Assembly (NCBI RefSeq): GCF_014656475.1
Contig: NZ_BNCM01000004.1
Coordinates: 248,001-312,000 of the forward strand
Length of the DNA stretch: 64,000 nt
Source of the DNA: Sinomonas cellulolyticus
GTDB taxonomy: Bacteria; Actinomycetota; Actinomycetes; Actinomycetales; Micrococcaceae
Reading direction: 5' to 3'
Made by a program: the position numbers and the translations under genes. Below are positions 1 through 8,635 of the stretch, one piece after another. The number at the start of each line of letters is the position of its first letter. The stretch's first letter is position 1. The notes under the pieces are model-generated. The model was not told the origin of the DNA, searched no databases, and saw only the letters and a program-made list of their open reading frames with translations.

Positions 1-351
1 GAGGCGATCGCGGCCGGCGGCGACGGCGCGGCTCCGGTCAAGGGCGCCGTCATCGTCCCGCTCGGCTTCGTCTCGGACCACATGGAGGTCGTCTGGGACC
101 TCGACACCGAGGCCATGGACAAGTGCAGGGAGCTCGGCATCGCCGCGGTCCGCGTGCCGACCCCCGGAGTCCACCGTGAGTTCGTGGCAGGCCTCGTGGA
201 CCTCATCCGCGAGCGCACGGCTCAGGGGACGGTCACAGACCGCCCGCACGTGACCGAGCTCGGTCCCTGGTACGACGTGTGCCGTCCGGGCTGCTGCCAG
301 AACTTCCGCGGCGCCAAGCCGGTGATCGCGGAAGAGGGGGTCGGCATCTGA
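1..351 (+). CDS. cpfC: Coproporphyrin/protoporphyrin ferrochelatase, C-terminal part (5' end outside window)
   Basis: Open in frame 1 from the window edge to a TGA at 349-351; about 116 residues of a protein normally near 350-400. The segment GFVSDHMEVVWDLDTEA is the conserved ferrochelatase C-terminal signature. The enzyme inserts Fe(II) into coproporphyrin III in the actinobacterial pathway. The tail carries three clustered cysteines (VCRPGCCQN) plus one upstream (DKCRELG), the kind of set that binds a [2Fe-2S] cluster in actinobacterial ferrochelatases; cluster binding here is inferred from family knowledge. hemC begins at the very next base, so this is the upstream member of a haem operon. 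The N-terminal domain cannot be judged. Confidence 0.93.
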   Translation, partial: EAIAAGGDGAAPVKGAVIVPLGFVSDHMEVVWDLDTEAMDKCRELGIAAVRVPTPGVHREFVAGLVDLIRERTAQGTVTDRPHVTELGPWYDVCRPGCCQNFRGAKPVIAEEGVGI

Positions 352-1338
352 ATGGCCGTCCGCATCGGAACGCGCGGTAGCGCCCTCGCCCTGACCCAGT
401 CCCAGCAGACCGCCGACCTCCTCGCCGGCGTGGGCGGCTTCACCACGGAGCTCGTGCGCATCAGGACCGAGGGCGACGTCAGGACGGGCTCGCTCGCCTC
501 CCTCGGGGGGACGGGCGTCTTCGTCGCGGCGCTGCGCGAGGCGCTCCTCGCGGACCGGTGCGACGTCGCCATCCACTCGCTCAAGGACCTCCCGACGACG
601 GGGGAGCCGGGGCTGTCCATCGCGGCGATCCCCGCCCGGGCAGACCACCGCGACGTGCTGTGCGCGCGAGACGGGCTCACGCTCGCCCAGCTCCCGGCCG
701 GCTCGAAGGTCGGCACCGGGTCCCCCAGGCGTGCCGCCCAGCTCCGGGCGCTGAGGCCGGACCTCGAGGTCCTCGACATCCGCGGCAACGTCGACACGCG
801 GCTGGGCCGTGTGCCCGGCCTGCCGGGGAACCGGGAGGATGCTCCCGGCGACCTGGACGCCGTCGTGCTCGCCGCGGCCGGTCTGGCCCGCCTCGGCCGG
901 AGCGAGGTCGTGAGCGAGTACTTCGAGCCGGAAGCGATGCTCCCCGCCCCCGGGCAGGGTGCGCTCGCGGTGGAGTGCCGCGTCGAGGACGCCCCCGAGC
1001 GTCCCGCGCACGGTGGGCCCGCCAAGGCCGAGGGCGCGCTGGCCCACGCGCTCGCCGCCGTTGACGACGCCGACACGCGCCTGGCCGTGACCGCCGAGCG
1101 CGCCCTGCTCGCGCGCCTCGAAGCCGGCTGCGCCGCGCCAGTCGGAGCGTACGCCCGCCGCAAGGGCAGCATGCTGCACCTCGACGCTGTCGTATGCGCC
1201 GTGGACGGCACGGCCTCGCTCCGGCTCACCAAGGCCACCGACGGCCTCACCGAAGTCGGCGCCACGCTCCTCGGGATCGAGCTCGCCGAGGACCTCCTCG
1301 CCGGCGGCGCCGCCGATCTCGCCGATCTGGGGGCATGA
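352..1338 (+). CDS. hemC: Porphobilinogen deaminase (hydroxymethylbilane synthase)
   Basis: Polymerises four porphobilinogens into hydroxymethylbilane in the cytosol. The 328-residue length fits the family. Visible landmarks: N-terminal RIGTRGSALALTQSQ, the catalytic-Asp segment CDVAIHSLKDLPT near residue 75, an arginine motif (GTGSPRRAAQLR, slightly off the usual GTSSLRR), and the cofactor-attachment cysteine Cys260 in EAGCAAPVGAYA, which would carry the dipyrromethane. ATG follows the ferrochelatase stop with no gap and the 3' end overlaps hemD by ATGA, so it is translationally coupled on both sides. Confidence 0.97.
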   Translation: MAVRIGTRGSALALTQSQQTADLLAGVGGFTTELVRIRTEGDVRTGSLASLGGTGVFVAALREALLADRCDVAIHSLKDLPTTGEPGLSIAAIPARADHRDVLCARDGLTLAQLPAGSKVGTGSPRRAAQLRALRPDLEVLDIRGNVDTRLGRVPGLPGNREDAPGDLDAVVLAAAGLARLGRSEVVSEYFEPEAMLPAPGQGALAVECRVEDAPERPAHGGPAKAEGALAHALAAVDDADTRLAVTAERALLARLEAGCAAPVGAYARRKGSMLHLDAVVCAVDGTASLRLTKATDGLTEVGATLLGIELAEDLLAGGAADLADLGA

Positions 1339-2228
1339 TGCCCTCCCTCGCAGGCCGTCGCGTGCTGCTGACCCGCAGCCCCGACCGGGCCGGCGCCATG
1401 GCGCGGGCGCTCGCGGACGCGGGGGCCGAGCCGCTGCTGCTTCCCGTCATCGACTTCGAGCGCGCTGCGGACCAGCAGGCCCTGGCCGCGGCCCTCGACC
1501 GGCTGGCCGCGGGGGAATACGGATGGCTCGTCTTCTCCAGCATCACCACCGTGCGGGCCCTCAAGGAGGCCGCGTCGGCCCGGGGCGCCTCCCTGCCAGA
1601 GCTCGTCCCCGCAGGCACCCGGATCGCGACCATCGGCCCCAGTTCCCGCCGGGTGCTGGAGGCGGAGGGTCTGCGCGTGGACCTCGTCCCCACCGGCAAG
1701 CAGTCCGCAGAGGGCCTCGTCGAACTGTGGGCCTACGCCGACGACGCGGGAGCCTCCGGGGGCGACGGCGCGGGCATCGTGCGCGTGCTCATCCCGCAGA
1801 GCAGCCTCGCCGCGCCCACCCTCTCCGAGGGCCTGGAGGCCCGCGGCTGGGCGGTCGACACCGTGACCGCCTACCGCACGGTGGACTACCCGGCAGACCC
1901 CGCCCAGCGGCTTGTCGCGCCCCTCGCCGCGGGCGAGCCGGAGGGGCAGGCCGCGCCCGCCGTCGTGCTTGACCCCGATGCGGCGAACGCCGAGCTCGCC
2001 GAGGGCAGGCTCGACGCCGTCGTGGCGGCCTCTCCGAGCGCGGCGCGCCGCATCCACGACGTCCTCGCCCCGCTCGAGGGGACCCGGCTCGTCGCCATCG
2101 GCGAACCGACCGCCGCCGAGCTCGAGCGGCTCGGCATCCCGGCCGCGGCGATCGCGGCGACGCCCACCCCCGAGGGCATCGTCGACGCCGTGGCCTCCTC
2201 ACTGACCGTACCCAAGGAGACCCCGTGA
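1335..2228 (+). CDS. hemD: Uroporphyrinogen-III synthase
   Basis: Closes and inverts ring D of hydroxymethylbilane to give uroporphyrinogen III. About 297 residues, consistent with the two-lobed HemD fold, whose sequence conservation is low. Family-like segments are the start ([16 protein letters not shown]), [11 protein letters not shown] in lobe 1, and [12 protein letters not shown] plus [15 protein letters not shown] near the C terminus. Two consecutive ATGs (1335, 1338) are possible; 1335 overlaps the hemC stop as ATGA and is preferred for coupling. The 3' end overlaps hemB by GTGA. Assignment rests on these motifs and on position between hemC and hemB. Confidence 0.93.
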   Translation: MMPSLAGRRVLLTRSPDRAGAMARALADAGAEPLLLPVIDFERAADQQALAAALDRLAAGEYGWLVFSSITTVRALKEAASARGASLPELVPAGTRIATIGPSSRRVLEAEGLRVDLVPTGKQSAEGLVELWAYADDAGASGGDGAGIVRVLIPQSSLAAPTLSEGLEARGWAVDTVTAYRTVDYPADPAQRLVAPLAAGEPEGQAAPAVVLDPDAANAELAEGRLDAVVAASPSAARRIHDVLAPLEGTRLVAIGEPTAAELERLGIPAAAIAATPTPEGIVDAVASSLTVPKETP

Positions 2229-3202
2229 GCTTCCCCACCCACCGTCCGCGCCGCCTGCGCCAGACCCCGGCCCTGCGCCGTATGGTCGCCGAGACGCGCC
2301 TGCACCCGGCCGAGCTCATCCTCCCCGCGTTCGTCCGCGAGGGACTCACCGAGCCACAGCCGATCCAGGCGATGCCCGGCGTGGTGCAGCACAGCATGGA
2401 CACCCTCCGGCGTGCCGCGGCCGAGGCGGCGGAGCTGGGCCTCGGCGGCATCATGCTCTTCGGCGTGCCGGAAGAGCGCGACGCCGAGGGCAGCGCGTGC
2501 CTCGACCCCCACGGCATCCTCAACGCCGGCATCCGCGCCGTCCGCGAAGAGGTCGGCGACTCCCTCGTGGTGATGAGCGACGTGTGCCTCGACGAGTTCA
2601 CCGACCACGGCCACTGCGGCGTCCTCGACGCGCAGGGCCGTGTGGACAACGACGCGACGCTCGAGATCTACGGCCAGATGGCGGTGGCCCAGGCGGAGGC
2701 GGGCGCCCACGTCCTCGGCCCGAGCGGCATGATGGACGGCCAGGTCGCGGTGATCCGACAGGCGCTCGACGCCGCCGGCCGCCAGGACGTCTCCGTCCTC
2801 GCCTACGCCGCGAAGTACGCCTCGGCGTTCTACGGCCCCTTCCGCGAGGCCGTCGACTCGCAGCTGCAGGGGGACCGCCGCACATACCAGATGGACGCCG
2901 CGAACCGCCGCGAGGCGCTGCTCGAGGTCGAGCTCGACCTTGAGGAGGGCGCGGACATGGTGATGGTCAAGCCGGCCATGAGCTACCTCGACATCCTCGC
3001 CGATGTCTCGGCCATGAGCCCCGTCCCGGTCGCCGCCTATCAGATCTCGGGGGAGTACTCGATGATCGAGGCCGCCGCCGCGAACGGGTGGATCGACCGG
3101 AAGGCCTCGATCCTCGAATCGGTCCTCGGCATCAGGCGCGCCGGCGCCAATCTCGTGCTGACGTACTGGGCGCCGGAGATTGCCCGCTGGATCAAGGAAT
3201 GA
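2225..3202 (+). CDS. hemB: Delta-aminolevulinic acid dehydratase (porphobilinogen synthase)
   Basis: Condenses two 5-aminolevulinates into porphobilinogen. The 325-residue length is typical. Both Schiff-base lysines are visible: Lys197 in [13 protein letters not shown] and Lys249 in [11 protein letters not shown]. The active-site metal loop reads [14 protein letters not shown]: the first and last cysteines of the zinc-type triad are present but the middle one is Asp, so it is neither the pure three-Cys zinc type nor the Asp-rich magnesium type. GTG start overlaps the hemD stop (GTGA). Confidence 0.97.
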   Translation: MSFPTHRPRRLRQTPALRRMVAETRLHPAELILPAFVREGLTEPQPIQAMPGVVQHSMDTLRRAAAEAAELGLGGIMLFGVPEERDAEGSACLDPHGILNAGIRAVREEVGDSLVVMSDVCLDEFTDHGHCGVLDAQGRVDNDATLEIYGQMAVAQAEAGAHVLGPSGMMDGQVAVIRQALDAAGRQDVSVLAYAAKYASAFYGPFREAVDSQLQGDRRTYQMDAANRREALLEVELDLEEGADMVMVKPAMSYLDILADVSAMSPVPVAAYQISGEYSMIEAAAANGWIDRKASILESVLGIRRAGANLVLTYWAPEIARWIKE

Positions 3203-3224
3203 TCTGGGGTGCCGGGAGGTTTGG

Positions 3225-4283
3225 ATGCATATGCATGGAACTAGCGACCCGGCGTCCCCCATCCTCCTCGGCCTGAACACGTTCGGCGACGTCGGCCTCG
3301 GTGCAGACGGCGCCCCGAAGCCCCACGCCCAGGTGATCCGCGAGCTCGTCGACGAGGCGGTCCTCGCCGACCAGGTGGGCCTGCACTCGTTCGACGTCGG
3401 CGAGCACCACCGCAAGGACTTCTCGGTCTCGGCCCCGGAGGTGGTCCTCGCGGCGATCGCCTCCCGGACCAAGGACATCCGCCTCGGCTCCGCCGTCACC
3501 GTGCTGTCCTCGGACGACCCGTTCCGGGTCTTCCAGCGCTTCGCCACGCTCGACGCCGTCTCCCACGGCCGCGCGGAGGTCATCCTCGGCCGTGGCTCGT
3601 TTATCGAGTCCTTCCCCCTCTTCGGGTTCGACCTCGAGGACTACGAGACCCTCTTCGAGGAGAAGCTCGAGCTGTTCGACCGGGTGCGCTCCCAGCAGCC
3701 CGTCCACTGGGAGGGCCGCCACCGCGGGCCCGTCCACGGCCTCACGGCCTACCCGCACCTCGAGGAGGGGCTCCTGCCCACGTGGATCGGCGTGGGCGGG
3801 ACGCCGCAGTCGGTCGTCCGCGCGGCCCAGTACGGCTACCCCGTCATGTTCGCGATCATCGGCGGTGAGCCTGCCCGATTCGCCCCCTACGTGGAGCTGT
3901 ACAAGCGATCGCTCGAGAAGTTCAACCACCCGTACACGATGCTCGGGACCCACTCGCCAGGCCATGTTGCCGAGACCGACGAGCAGGCCAAGGAAGAGCT
4001 CTTCCCGCACTGGCTCGCCTCGCGGAACAAGATCGGCGCCGAGCGAGGCTGGGGGCCGGGCAGCCGCACAGAGTTCAACGCGCTCGCCTCGCGCGGCGGT
4101 GCCGTGTACGTGGGCTCCCCGGAGACGGTGGCGCGCAAGATCGCCGAGACGCACCGGGCCCTCGGCACCGAGCGCTTCGACCTCAAGTACTCCAACGGCA
4201 CGCTTCCGCACTCGGCCATGATGAAGAGCATCGAGCTGTACGGGACCAAGGTTGCCCCGCTCGTGGCGGACATGCTCGCGTAG
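3225..4283 (+). CDS. LLM-class (luciferase-like) flavin-dependent oxidoreductase
   Basis: About 352 residues of a bacterial-luciferase-like (beta/alpha)8 monooxygenase family; the substrate is unknown. Family-like pieces are [13 protein letters not shown] at the start, [21 protein letters not shown] (substrate/flavin region), [54 protein letters not shown] and [12 protein letters not shown] near the end. A strong Shine-Dalgarno (GGGAGGT, 3214-3220) sits 4 nt from ATG 3225 and 10 nt from an in-frame ATG at 3231, so either may be used. It lies 22 bp after hemB on the same strand, inside a haem gene cluster to which it has no known biochemical link. Confidence 0.9.
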   Translation: MHMHGTSDPASPILLGLNTFGDVGLGADGAPKPHAQVIRELVDEAVLADQVGLHSFDVGEHHRKDFSVSAPEVVLAAIASRTKDIRLGSAVTVLSSDDPFRVFQRFATLDAVSHGRAEVILGRGSFIESFPLFGFDLEDYETLFEEKLELFDRVRSQQPVHWEGRHRGPVHGLTAYPHLEEGLLPTWIGVGGTPQSVVRAAQYGYPVMFAIIGGEPARFAPYVELYKRSLEKFNHPYTMLGTHSPGHVAETDEQAKEELFPHWLASRNKIGAERGWGPGSRTEFNALASRGGAVYVGSPETVARKIAETHRALGTERFDLKYSNGTLPHSAMMKSIELYGTKVAPLVADMLA

Positions 4284-4308
4284 GCGACGTGCCCGCGCGG
4301 CCAGGGGC

Positions 4309-4349
4309 GCGCCGTCGTGCGCCGGAGGCGGTGCGACGCACGACGGCGC
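4309..4349 (+). terminator. Hairpin between LLM oxidoreductase and hemL (CGTCGT-core family)
   Basis: Perfect 13-bp inverted repeat: GCGCCGTCGTGCG at 4309-4321 and CGCACGACGGCGC at 4337-4349, with a 15-nt loop. It is the only strong structure in the 118-bp gap and probably terminates or attenuates the upstream operon. No U-tract follows, as is common in actinobacteria. The same core recurs at 34540-34590 and 48778-48815. Confidence 0.6.
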
Positions 4350-4389
4350 CGGCCGGCGTCGGGCGGCCGTCCCGCCTCGCGCTGGATGG

Positions 4390-4395
4390 AAGAAT
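4390..4395 (+). promoter_or_regulatory. Weak candidate -10 for hemL
   Basis: AAGAAT lies exactly 6 nt before the hemL ATG, the spacing of the leaderless promoters elsewhere in the window, but the first base departs from T. GGGGG inside the 6-nt gap could instead act as a Shine-Dalgarno. Confidence 0.3.
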
Positions 4396-4401
4396 GGGGG
4401 C

Positions 4402-5715
4402 ATGACCACCTCCGAGGACCTGTTCGCCCGTGCCCGCTCGCTCATGCCCGGAGGGGTGAACTCGCCGGTGCGCGCGTTCGGCTCCGTGGGCGGGACGCCC
4501 CGCTTCCTCGTCTCGGCGAAGGGACCGCACGTCCGGGACGCCGATGGGCGCGAGTACGTGGACCTTGTCTGCTCGTGGGGACCGGCCCTCTTGGGGCACG
4601 CCGTCCCTGAGGTGCTCGCCGCCGTCCACGCTGCCGTGGACCGCGGGCTGTCCTTCGGAGCCTCGACCCCGGACGAGGCAGCGCTCGCCGAGCTCGTGGT
4701 GGGCCGCGTGCCCGCGGTGGAGCGGGTCCGGATGGTCTCCACGGGCACGGAGGCGACCATGACCGCGATCCGCCTCGCGCGCGGATTCACCCGGCGGGAC
4801 CTCGTGGTGAAGTTCGCGGGCTGCTACCACGGGCACGTGGATGGGCTGCTCGCCGCCGCGGGCTCCGGCGTCGCAACGCTCGCCCTGCCCGGTTCTGCCG
4901 GCGTCACGGCGGCAACGGCCGCCGAGACCCTCGTGCTGCCGTACAACGACCTGGCCGCCGTCGAGGCCGCGTTCGCCGAGCACGGATCGCGCATCGCGGC
5001 GGTCATCACCGAGGCGGCGCCGGCGAACATGGGTGTCGTGACCCCGGGGGAGGGCTTCAACGAGGGCCTGCGCCGGATCACGGCCGAGCACGGGTCGCTC
5101 CTCATCATGGACGAGGTCCTCACCGGGTTCCGGGTGGGCCCTGCCGGATACTGGGGCCTGACCGGCGCCCGCGAGGGCTGGGCTCCGGACCTCTTCACGT
5201 TCGGCAAGGTGATCGGCGGCGGCATGCCCGTTGCGGCCCTTGGGGGACGCGCGGAGATCATGGAGTACCTCGCACCCCTCGGGCCCGTGTACCAGGCCGG
5301 GACTCTCTCCGGGAACCCCGTGGCAATGGCGGCGGGTGTGGCGACCCTCTCGCTCGCCACCGACGCCGTCTACGCCCACATCGACGCCCGCTCGGCCGAG
5401 CTTTCCGAAGCCCTCTCCGCGGCTCTGGCGGCCGAGGGCGTGGACCACTCGATCCAGCGCGCCGGGAACCTGTTCTCGGTCGCCTTCGGCACTTCGGAGC
5501 ACGGCGTGCACAACTACGCCGACGCCCAGGCCCAGGAAGCGTTCCGGTACGGTCCCTTCTTCCACTCCATGCTCGAGAGCGGCGTGTACCTGCCGCCGAG
5601 CGTCTTCGAAGCCTGGTTCCTCTCCGCCGCGCACGACGACGCGGCGATGAACCGCGTGTTCGATGCGCTCCCGGCGGCGGCCAAGGCCGCCGCGGCGGCC
5701 CTTCCGGGGGCGTAG
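4402..5715 (+). CDS. hemL: Glutamate-1-semialdehyde 2,1-aminomutase
   Basis: PLP enzyme converting glutamate-1-semialdehyde to 5-aminolevulinate, the precursor used by HemB (C5 pathway). 437 residues, family length. Visible: [18 protein letters not shown] at the N terminus, [27 protein letters not shown], and the PLP lysine Lys269 in [17 protein letters not shown], then [16 protein letters not shown]. It is separated from hemB by the LLM oxidoreductase and a hairpin, so it may have its own promoter. ATG 4402 is chosen because the open frame upstream of it shows no family similarity. Confidence 0.97.
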   Translation: MTTSEDLFARARSLMPGGVNSPVRAFGSVGGTPRFLVSAKGPHVRDADGREYVDLVCSWGPALLGHAVPEVLAAVHAAVDRGLSFGASTPDEAALAELVVGRVPAVERVRMVSTGTEATMTAIRLARGFTRRDLVVKFAGCYHGHVDGLLAAAGSGVATLALPGSAGVTAATAAETLVLPYNDLAAVEAAFAEHGSRIAAVITEAAPANMGVVTPGEGFNEGLRRITAEHGSLLIMDEVLTGFRVGPAGYWGLTGAREGWAPDLFTFGKVIGGGMPVAALGGRAEIMEYLAPLGPVYQAGTLSGNPVAMAAGVATLSLATDAVYAHIDARSAELSEALSAALAAEGVDHSIQRAGNLFSVAFGTSEHGVHNYADAQAQEAFRYGPFFHSMLESGVYLPPSVFEAWFLSAAHDDAAMNRVFDALPAAAKAAAAALPGA

Positions 5716-5738
5716 GACACTCCTCGGCGCCAGCCCGT

Positions 5739-5761
5739 CGAGGGGCGGGCACGTCCCCTCG
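5739..5761. terminator. Small hairpin between convergent hemL and lysE-type gene
   Basis: CGAGGGG (5739-5745) and CCCCTCG (5755-5761) form a 7-bp stem with a 9-nt loop in the 55-bp gap between two convergent stop codons; it could serve both strands. Confidence 0.4.
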
Positions 5762-5770
5762 CGAGGCTGA

Positions 5771-6454
5771 TCAGGCGAGGGCGGGGACCAAGAGGGCAAC
5801 GGCCTGCTCAGCCAGCAGCGCGCCTCCGATCCCGAGCATCAGCACGCCGCTCACGAGCGTCACCAGCTGCGCCCGCTTCGGCTTGGCCGAGAGGAGCCGA
5901 CGCGCCGCGATTGCCACGAGGGTGTAGACCACCACCGTGAAGGCAAGGTGCGTCAGCCCCATGGCCGTGGTCTGGGCGACCACCGGCAGCGGCGAGTCGG
6001 TCCGGATGAACTGCGGCATGACCGCTGCGAACAGCAGGAGCGCCTTGGGGTTGATGCCGCTCGTCCCGAGGCCGAGCAGGAAGTCGCGGACGGGCCCGTG
6101 ATGATGGCTCACCGCCGCGTCCAGCTGCTCGCCCGACGGCAGCGCCGTACCGGCTGAGGCGGTGAAGCCGGCTCCACGCCAGCCGCGCGCCGTCGTGAAT
6201 CCGAGCCACAGGAGGTAGAGCGCGCCGGCCACCGACAGCCACGCGACGAGGTCGGGTCGGGCCGCCAGGAGCATCCCGAGTCCCGCGGCGACGAGCGCCG
6301 TGTGCAGGACGTACCCGGCGCAGAGTCCGGCCACGGACGGCGCCGGCGACCCCGGACGCAGGCCCGCGGCGATCGTGTACGCCCAGTCGGCGCCCGGGGT
6401 GAGGGCCAGGGTGAGGGAGATCGCGGCGAAGCCGAGCAGCGGGGTCAGGTCCAT
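5771..6454 (-). CDS. LysE/RhtB-family amino acid exporter
   Basis: 227-residue integral membrane protein with about six hydrophobic segments. The N-terminal signature (LTLALTPGADWAYTIAAGL, then AGYVLHTALVAAGLG) and the mid-protein GINPKALLLFAAVMPQFI are characteristic of the LysE/RhtB/CadD superfamily, which exports amino acids or related small molecules by proton antiport. It is divergent from an AsnC-type regulator, a classical arrangement in which the regulator senses the amino acid and activates the exporter. A TACTCT hexamer 6 nt before ATG 6454 suggests a leaderless mRNA. The substrate cannot be deduced. Confidence 0.88.
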   Translation of the reverse strand: MDLTPLLGFAAISLTLALTPGADWAYTIAAGLRPGSPAPSVAGLCAGYVLHTALVAAGLGMLLAARPDLVAWLSVAGALYLLWLGFTTARGWRGAGFTASAGTALPSGEQLDAAVSHHHGPVRDFLLGLGTSGINPKALLLFAAVMPQFIRTDSPLPVVAQTTAMGLTHLAFTVVVYTLVAIAARRLLSAKPKRAQLVTLVSGVLMLGIGGALLAEQAVALLVPALA

Positions 6455-6460
6455 GCCGCA

Positions 6461-6466
6461 AGAGTA
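6461..6466 (-). promoter_or_regulatory. -10 element of the LysE-type gene (leaderless arrangement)
   Basis: On the minus strand TACTCT is followed by 6 nt and then the ATG at 6454, fitting the TANNNT-N6-start pattern repeated in the window. Confidence 0.5.
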
Positions 6467-6487
6467 CGGAGATTTCCACGCGAAGTG

Positions 6488-6504
6488 CTTACCTTCTTCT
6501 TACC
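6488..6504. promoter_or_regulatory. Direct repeat CTTACC-N5-CTTACC in the lysE/asnC divergent region
   Basis: CTTACC at 6488-6493 and again at 6499-6504, 11 bp apart, i.e. one helical turn, between two divergent promoters. It is a candidate binding site for the adjacent AsnC/Lrp-type regulator; binding is inference. Confidence 0.35.
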
Positions 6505-6523
6505 GAAGACGGCGCTTGACGGG

Positions 6524-6529
6524 TAGATT
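6524..6529 (+). promoter_or_regulatory. -10 element of the AsnC-type gene
   Basis: TAGATT followed by 6 nt and GTG at 6536. It lies directly before the alternative GTG at 6530, which would then not be in the transcript; this supports the start at 6536. Confidence 0.5.
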
Positions 6530-6535
6530 GTGCTG

Positions 6536-6991
6536 GTGATCGACGCCATTGATAGAAGTATTTTGCGCGAGCTCCAGCGGGACGGCCGAATGACGGCCAC
6601 CGCGCTCGCCTCAGAGGTGGGCCTCACCGTCGCACCGTGCCACCGGCGGCTCAAGGAACTCGAGTCCACCGGGGTGATCCGCGGCTACCGGGCCGAGGTT
6701 GACCCTGCGAAGGTCGGGCTCGGCTTCGGCGCAATGGTCTTCGTGACGCTCCGCGAGACCTCCACGGACGCGATCCGGGCGTTCGAGGACGCGGTCGTGG
6801 CCGAACCGCAGATCATCGAGGGCTACCGGCTGTTCGGGGATCCCGATTTCCTCCTGCGCTGCGTCGCCGAGGACCTGCCCGGCTACCAGCGCCTCTACGA
6901 CGAGCACCTCGCGGCACTTCCAGGCGTCGCCAAGCTGACCTCGACCATCGTCATGCGCGATCTCAAGGGCACGGGCGGGCTGCCCCTCTGA
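6536..6991 (+). CDS. Lrp/AsnC-family transcriptional regulator
   Basis: About 151 residues. The N-terminal helix-turn-helix is clear (IDAIDRSILRELQRDGRM, then TATALASEVGLTVAPCHRR), followed by the RAM ligand-binding domain (GFGAMVFVTLRE; IIEGYRLFGDPDFLLRC; ending TSTIVMRDLKG). These proteins bind amino acids and form octamers on DNA. The divergent LysE-type exporter is its probable target. GTG 6536 is chosen over GTG 6530 because of the -10 spacing and because homologues begin close to the IDAIDR segment. Confidence 0.92.
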   Translation: MIDAIDRSILRELQRDGRMTATALASEVGLTVAPCHRRLKELESTGVIRGYRAEVDPAKVGLGFGAMVFVTLRETSTDAIRAFEDAVVAEPQIIEGYRLFGDPDFLLRCVAEDLPGYQRLYDEHLAALPGVAKLTSTIVMRDLKGTGGLPL

Positions 6992-6998
6992 CGGGCAA

Positions 6999-7041
6999 CG
7001 GGCGACGCCGGGCACTCGCGGTGAGTGCCCGGCGTCGCCCG
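6999..7041. terminator. Bidirectional terminator between asnC-type gene and ABC ATPase gene
   Basis: A 19-bp perfect stem: arms at 6999-7017 and 7023-7041 with a 5-nt loop. It lies 8 bp after the regulator stop and 32 bp from the stop of the convergent ATPase gene, so it can terminate both units. Confidence 0.85.
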
Positions 7042-7072
7042 AAGCGGTGGCTCGGTGCCAGCAGAGGGTCTC

Positions 7073-7813
7073 CTAGAGGACGTCGCTGAGGAAGCGCTTG
7101 AGCCGGTCCGTGCGGGGATCGTCGAAGAGCTGCGCCGGCGGACCCGACTCCACCACGACGCCGCCGTCCATGAAGGACACCGAGTCCGAGACGTTGCGGG
7201 AGAACCCCATCTCGTGCGTCACGACCACCATGGTCATGCCGCCCTTCGCCAGATCGGTCATGAGGGCGAGAATGCCCTTGACGAGCTCGGGGTCGAGCGC
7301 GGAGGTGGCCTCGTCGAAGAACATGACCTCGGGCTTCATCGCCAGCGCGCGGGCAATGGCCACCCGCTGCTGCTGGCCGCCCGAGAGCGTGGCCGGGCGG
7401 ACGTCCGCCTTGTGCTTGAGCCCCACGAGGTCCAGCTGCTGGAGTGCTTCCTGCCGCGCCTGCTCCTTGCCCATCCTGCGCAGTTTGCGCAGCGCGAAGG
7501 CAACATTGTCGCCCACCGTCTTATGCGGAAAGAGGTTGAACTGCTGGAACACCATGCCGATCCGGCGGCGGAGCTCATCCGGGTTGTCCTTCAGGACGGA
7601 CCTGCCGTCGAGGAGGATGTCCCCGGCATCCGGCTCGATGAGGCGGTTCATGACGCGCAGGAGGGTCGACTTGCCCGAGCCCGAAGGCCCGATCACCGAG
7701 GCGGTCGTCCCGGAGGGGACGTTCAGGTCGATCCCTCTCAGCACCTTGTTGCTGCCGAAGGCGAGGTGGATGCCTCTGGCTTCGAGGGACCCGGAGGAGA
7801 ACTGGCCGGTCAT
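7073..7813 (-). CDS. Polar amino acid ABC transporter, ATP-binding protein
   Basis: 246-residue ABC ATPase of the GlnQ/HisP type. Walker [10 protein letters not shown] near residue 43, Q-loop [13 protein letters not shown] (the FNLFPH pattern typifies polar amino acid importers), signature [15 protein letters not shown], Walker [14 protein letters not shown]-loop VVVTHEMGF. It drives uptake through the permease encoded just upstream, overlapping it by 4 bp. Last gene of the three-gene importer operon. Confidence 0.95.
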   Translation of the reverse strand: MTGQFSSGSLEARGIHLAFGSNKVLRGIDLNVPSGTTASVIGPSGSGKSTLLRVMNRLIEPDAGDILLDGRSVLKDNPDELRRRIGMVFQQFNLFPHKTVGDNVAFALRKLRRMGKEQARQEALQQLDLVGLKHKADVRPATLSGGQQQRVAIARALAMKPEVMFFDEATSALDPELVKGILALMTDLAKGGMTMVVVTHEMGFSRNVSDSVSFMDGGVVVESGPPAQLFDDPRTDRLKRFLSDVL

Positions 7814-8583
7814 TCTGCGCCCTTTCCGACGACTGCGGCGGCCTCATCCGGCTCGGACTTCTCCGCGCGGCTCTGGGCGCGGCCGGTCCGCAGCCGCGCG
7901 TCGATGAAGTTCACGAGGTGCGTGAGCGGGATGGTCATGACCAGGTAGAAGATCGCTGCGGCCACGTAGCCGGACAGGTTGCCCGTGCGGGCTGCCTCAT
8001 CCTGCCCGATCTGGAACAGCTCCCGTTCGCTCGAGAGGAGCCCGAGCGTGAACACGAGGGAGGAGTCCTTGATGAGCGAGATGAACTGGTTCACCAGGGC
8101 AGGCAGGACCCGGCGCACGCCCTGGGGGACCACGATGAGCCGCATCGACGGGCCGTACCCGAAGCCGAGTGCACGTGCAGCCTCGAGCTGGCCCTTCTCG
8201 ACACTCTGGATGCCTGAGCGGAAGATCTCGCCGATGTAGGCAGCGGAGATCAGCGAGAGTGCTGCGATGCCCAGAGGGTAGGGGCTTGTGACCCCGGTGA
8301 GCTCGCGCACGATCGGCCCGAACCCGAGCCCGATGGCGAGGATGGTGAGGATCGCCGGGAGTCCACGGAACACGTCCGTGTACACCCGGGCGATCCAGCG
8401 CGGCACGGGATTCCGGGCAATGCCCATGAGCGCGAGCAGCATCCCGAGCACCGTGCCGATGACCCCGGAGGTGAGCGCGAGCACGAGCGTGTTCGGGAGG
8501 CCGACCGTGAAGAGCTGCGGCAGGACCTCGCCGATCACCTTCCAGTTGAAGAAGGTCTCACCGAGCTTGCTCAGGTAGTCCAT
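7810..8583 (-). CDS. Polar amino acid ABC transporter, permease
   Basis: 257-residue inner-membrane component of the His/Glu/Gln/Arg permease family: N-terminal [20 protein letters not shown], the [21 protein letters not shown] segment and the cytoplasmic EAA-type loop around [27 protein letters not shown] that contacts the ATPase. About five to six membrane segments. It lies 52 bp downstream of the binding-protein gene and overlaps the ATPase gene by 4 bp. Confidence 0.94.
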   Translation of the reverse strand: MDYLSKLGETFFNWKVIGEVLPQLFTVGLPNTLVLALTSGVIGTVLGMLLALMGIARNPVPRWIARVYTDVFRGLPAILTILAIGLGFGPIVRELTGVTSPYPLGIAALSLISAAYIGEIFRSGIQSVEKGQLEAARALGFGYGPSMRLIVVPQGVRRVLPALVNQFISLIKDSSLVFTLGLLSSERELFQIGQDEAARTGNLSGYVAAAIFYLVMTIPLTHLVNFIDARLRTGRAQSRAEKSEPDEAAAVVGKGAE

Positions 8584-8635
8584 GTGGCCCCTGTCTGTCG
8601 ACTACGTCGTGGTGGTGTCACGCCGAGGTCGGCGC

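Noticed and set aside
222..2057. Long open frame on the minus strand opposite hemC and hemD (611 codons)
   Set aside because: High GC makes long antisense frames common. Translation is Arg/Ala/Ser-rich without family motifs, while the plus strand carries hemC/hemD with clear catalytic residues. The same applies to the long minus-strand frames at 1886-3583, 3192-4790, 12084-14243, 19557-22157 and 59448-62099.
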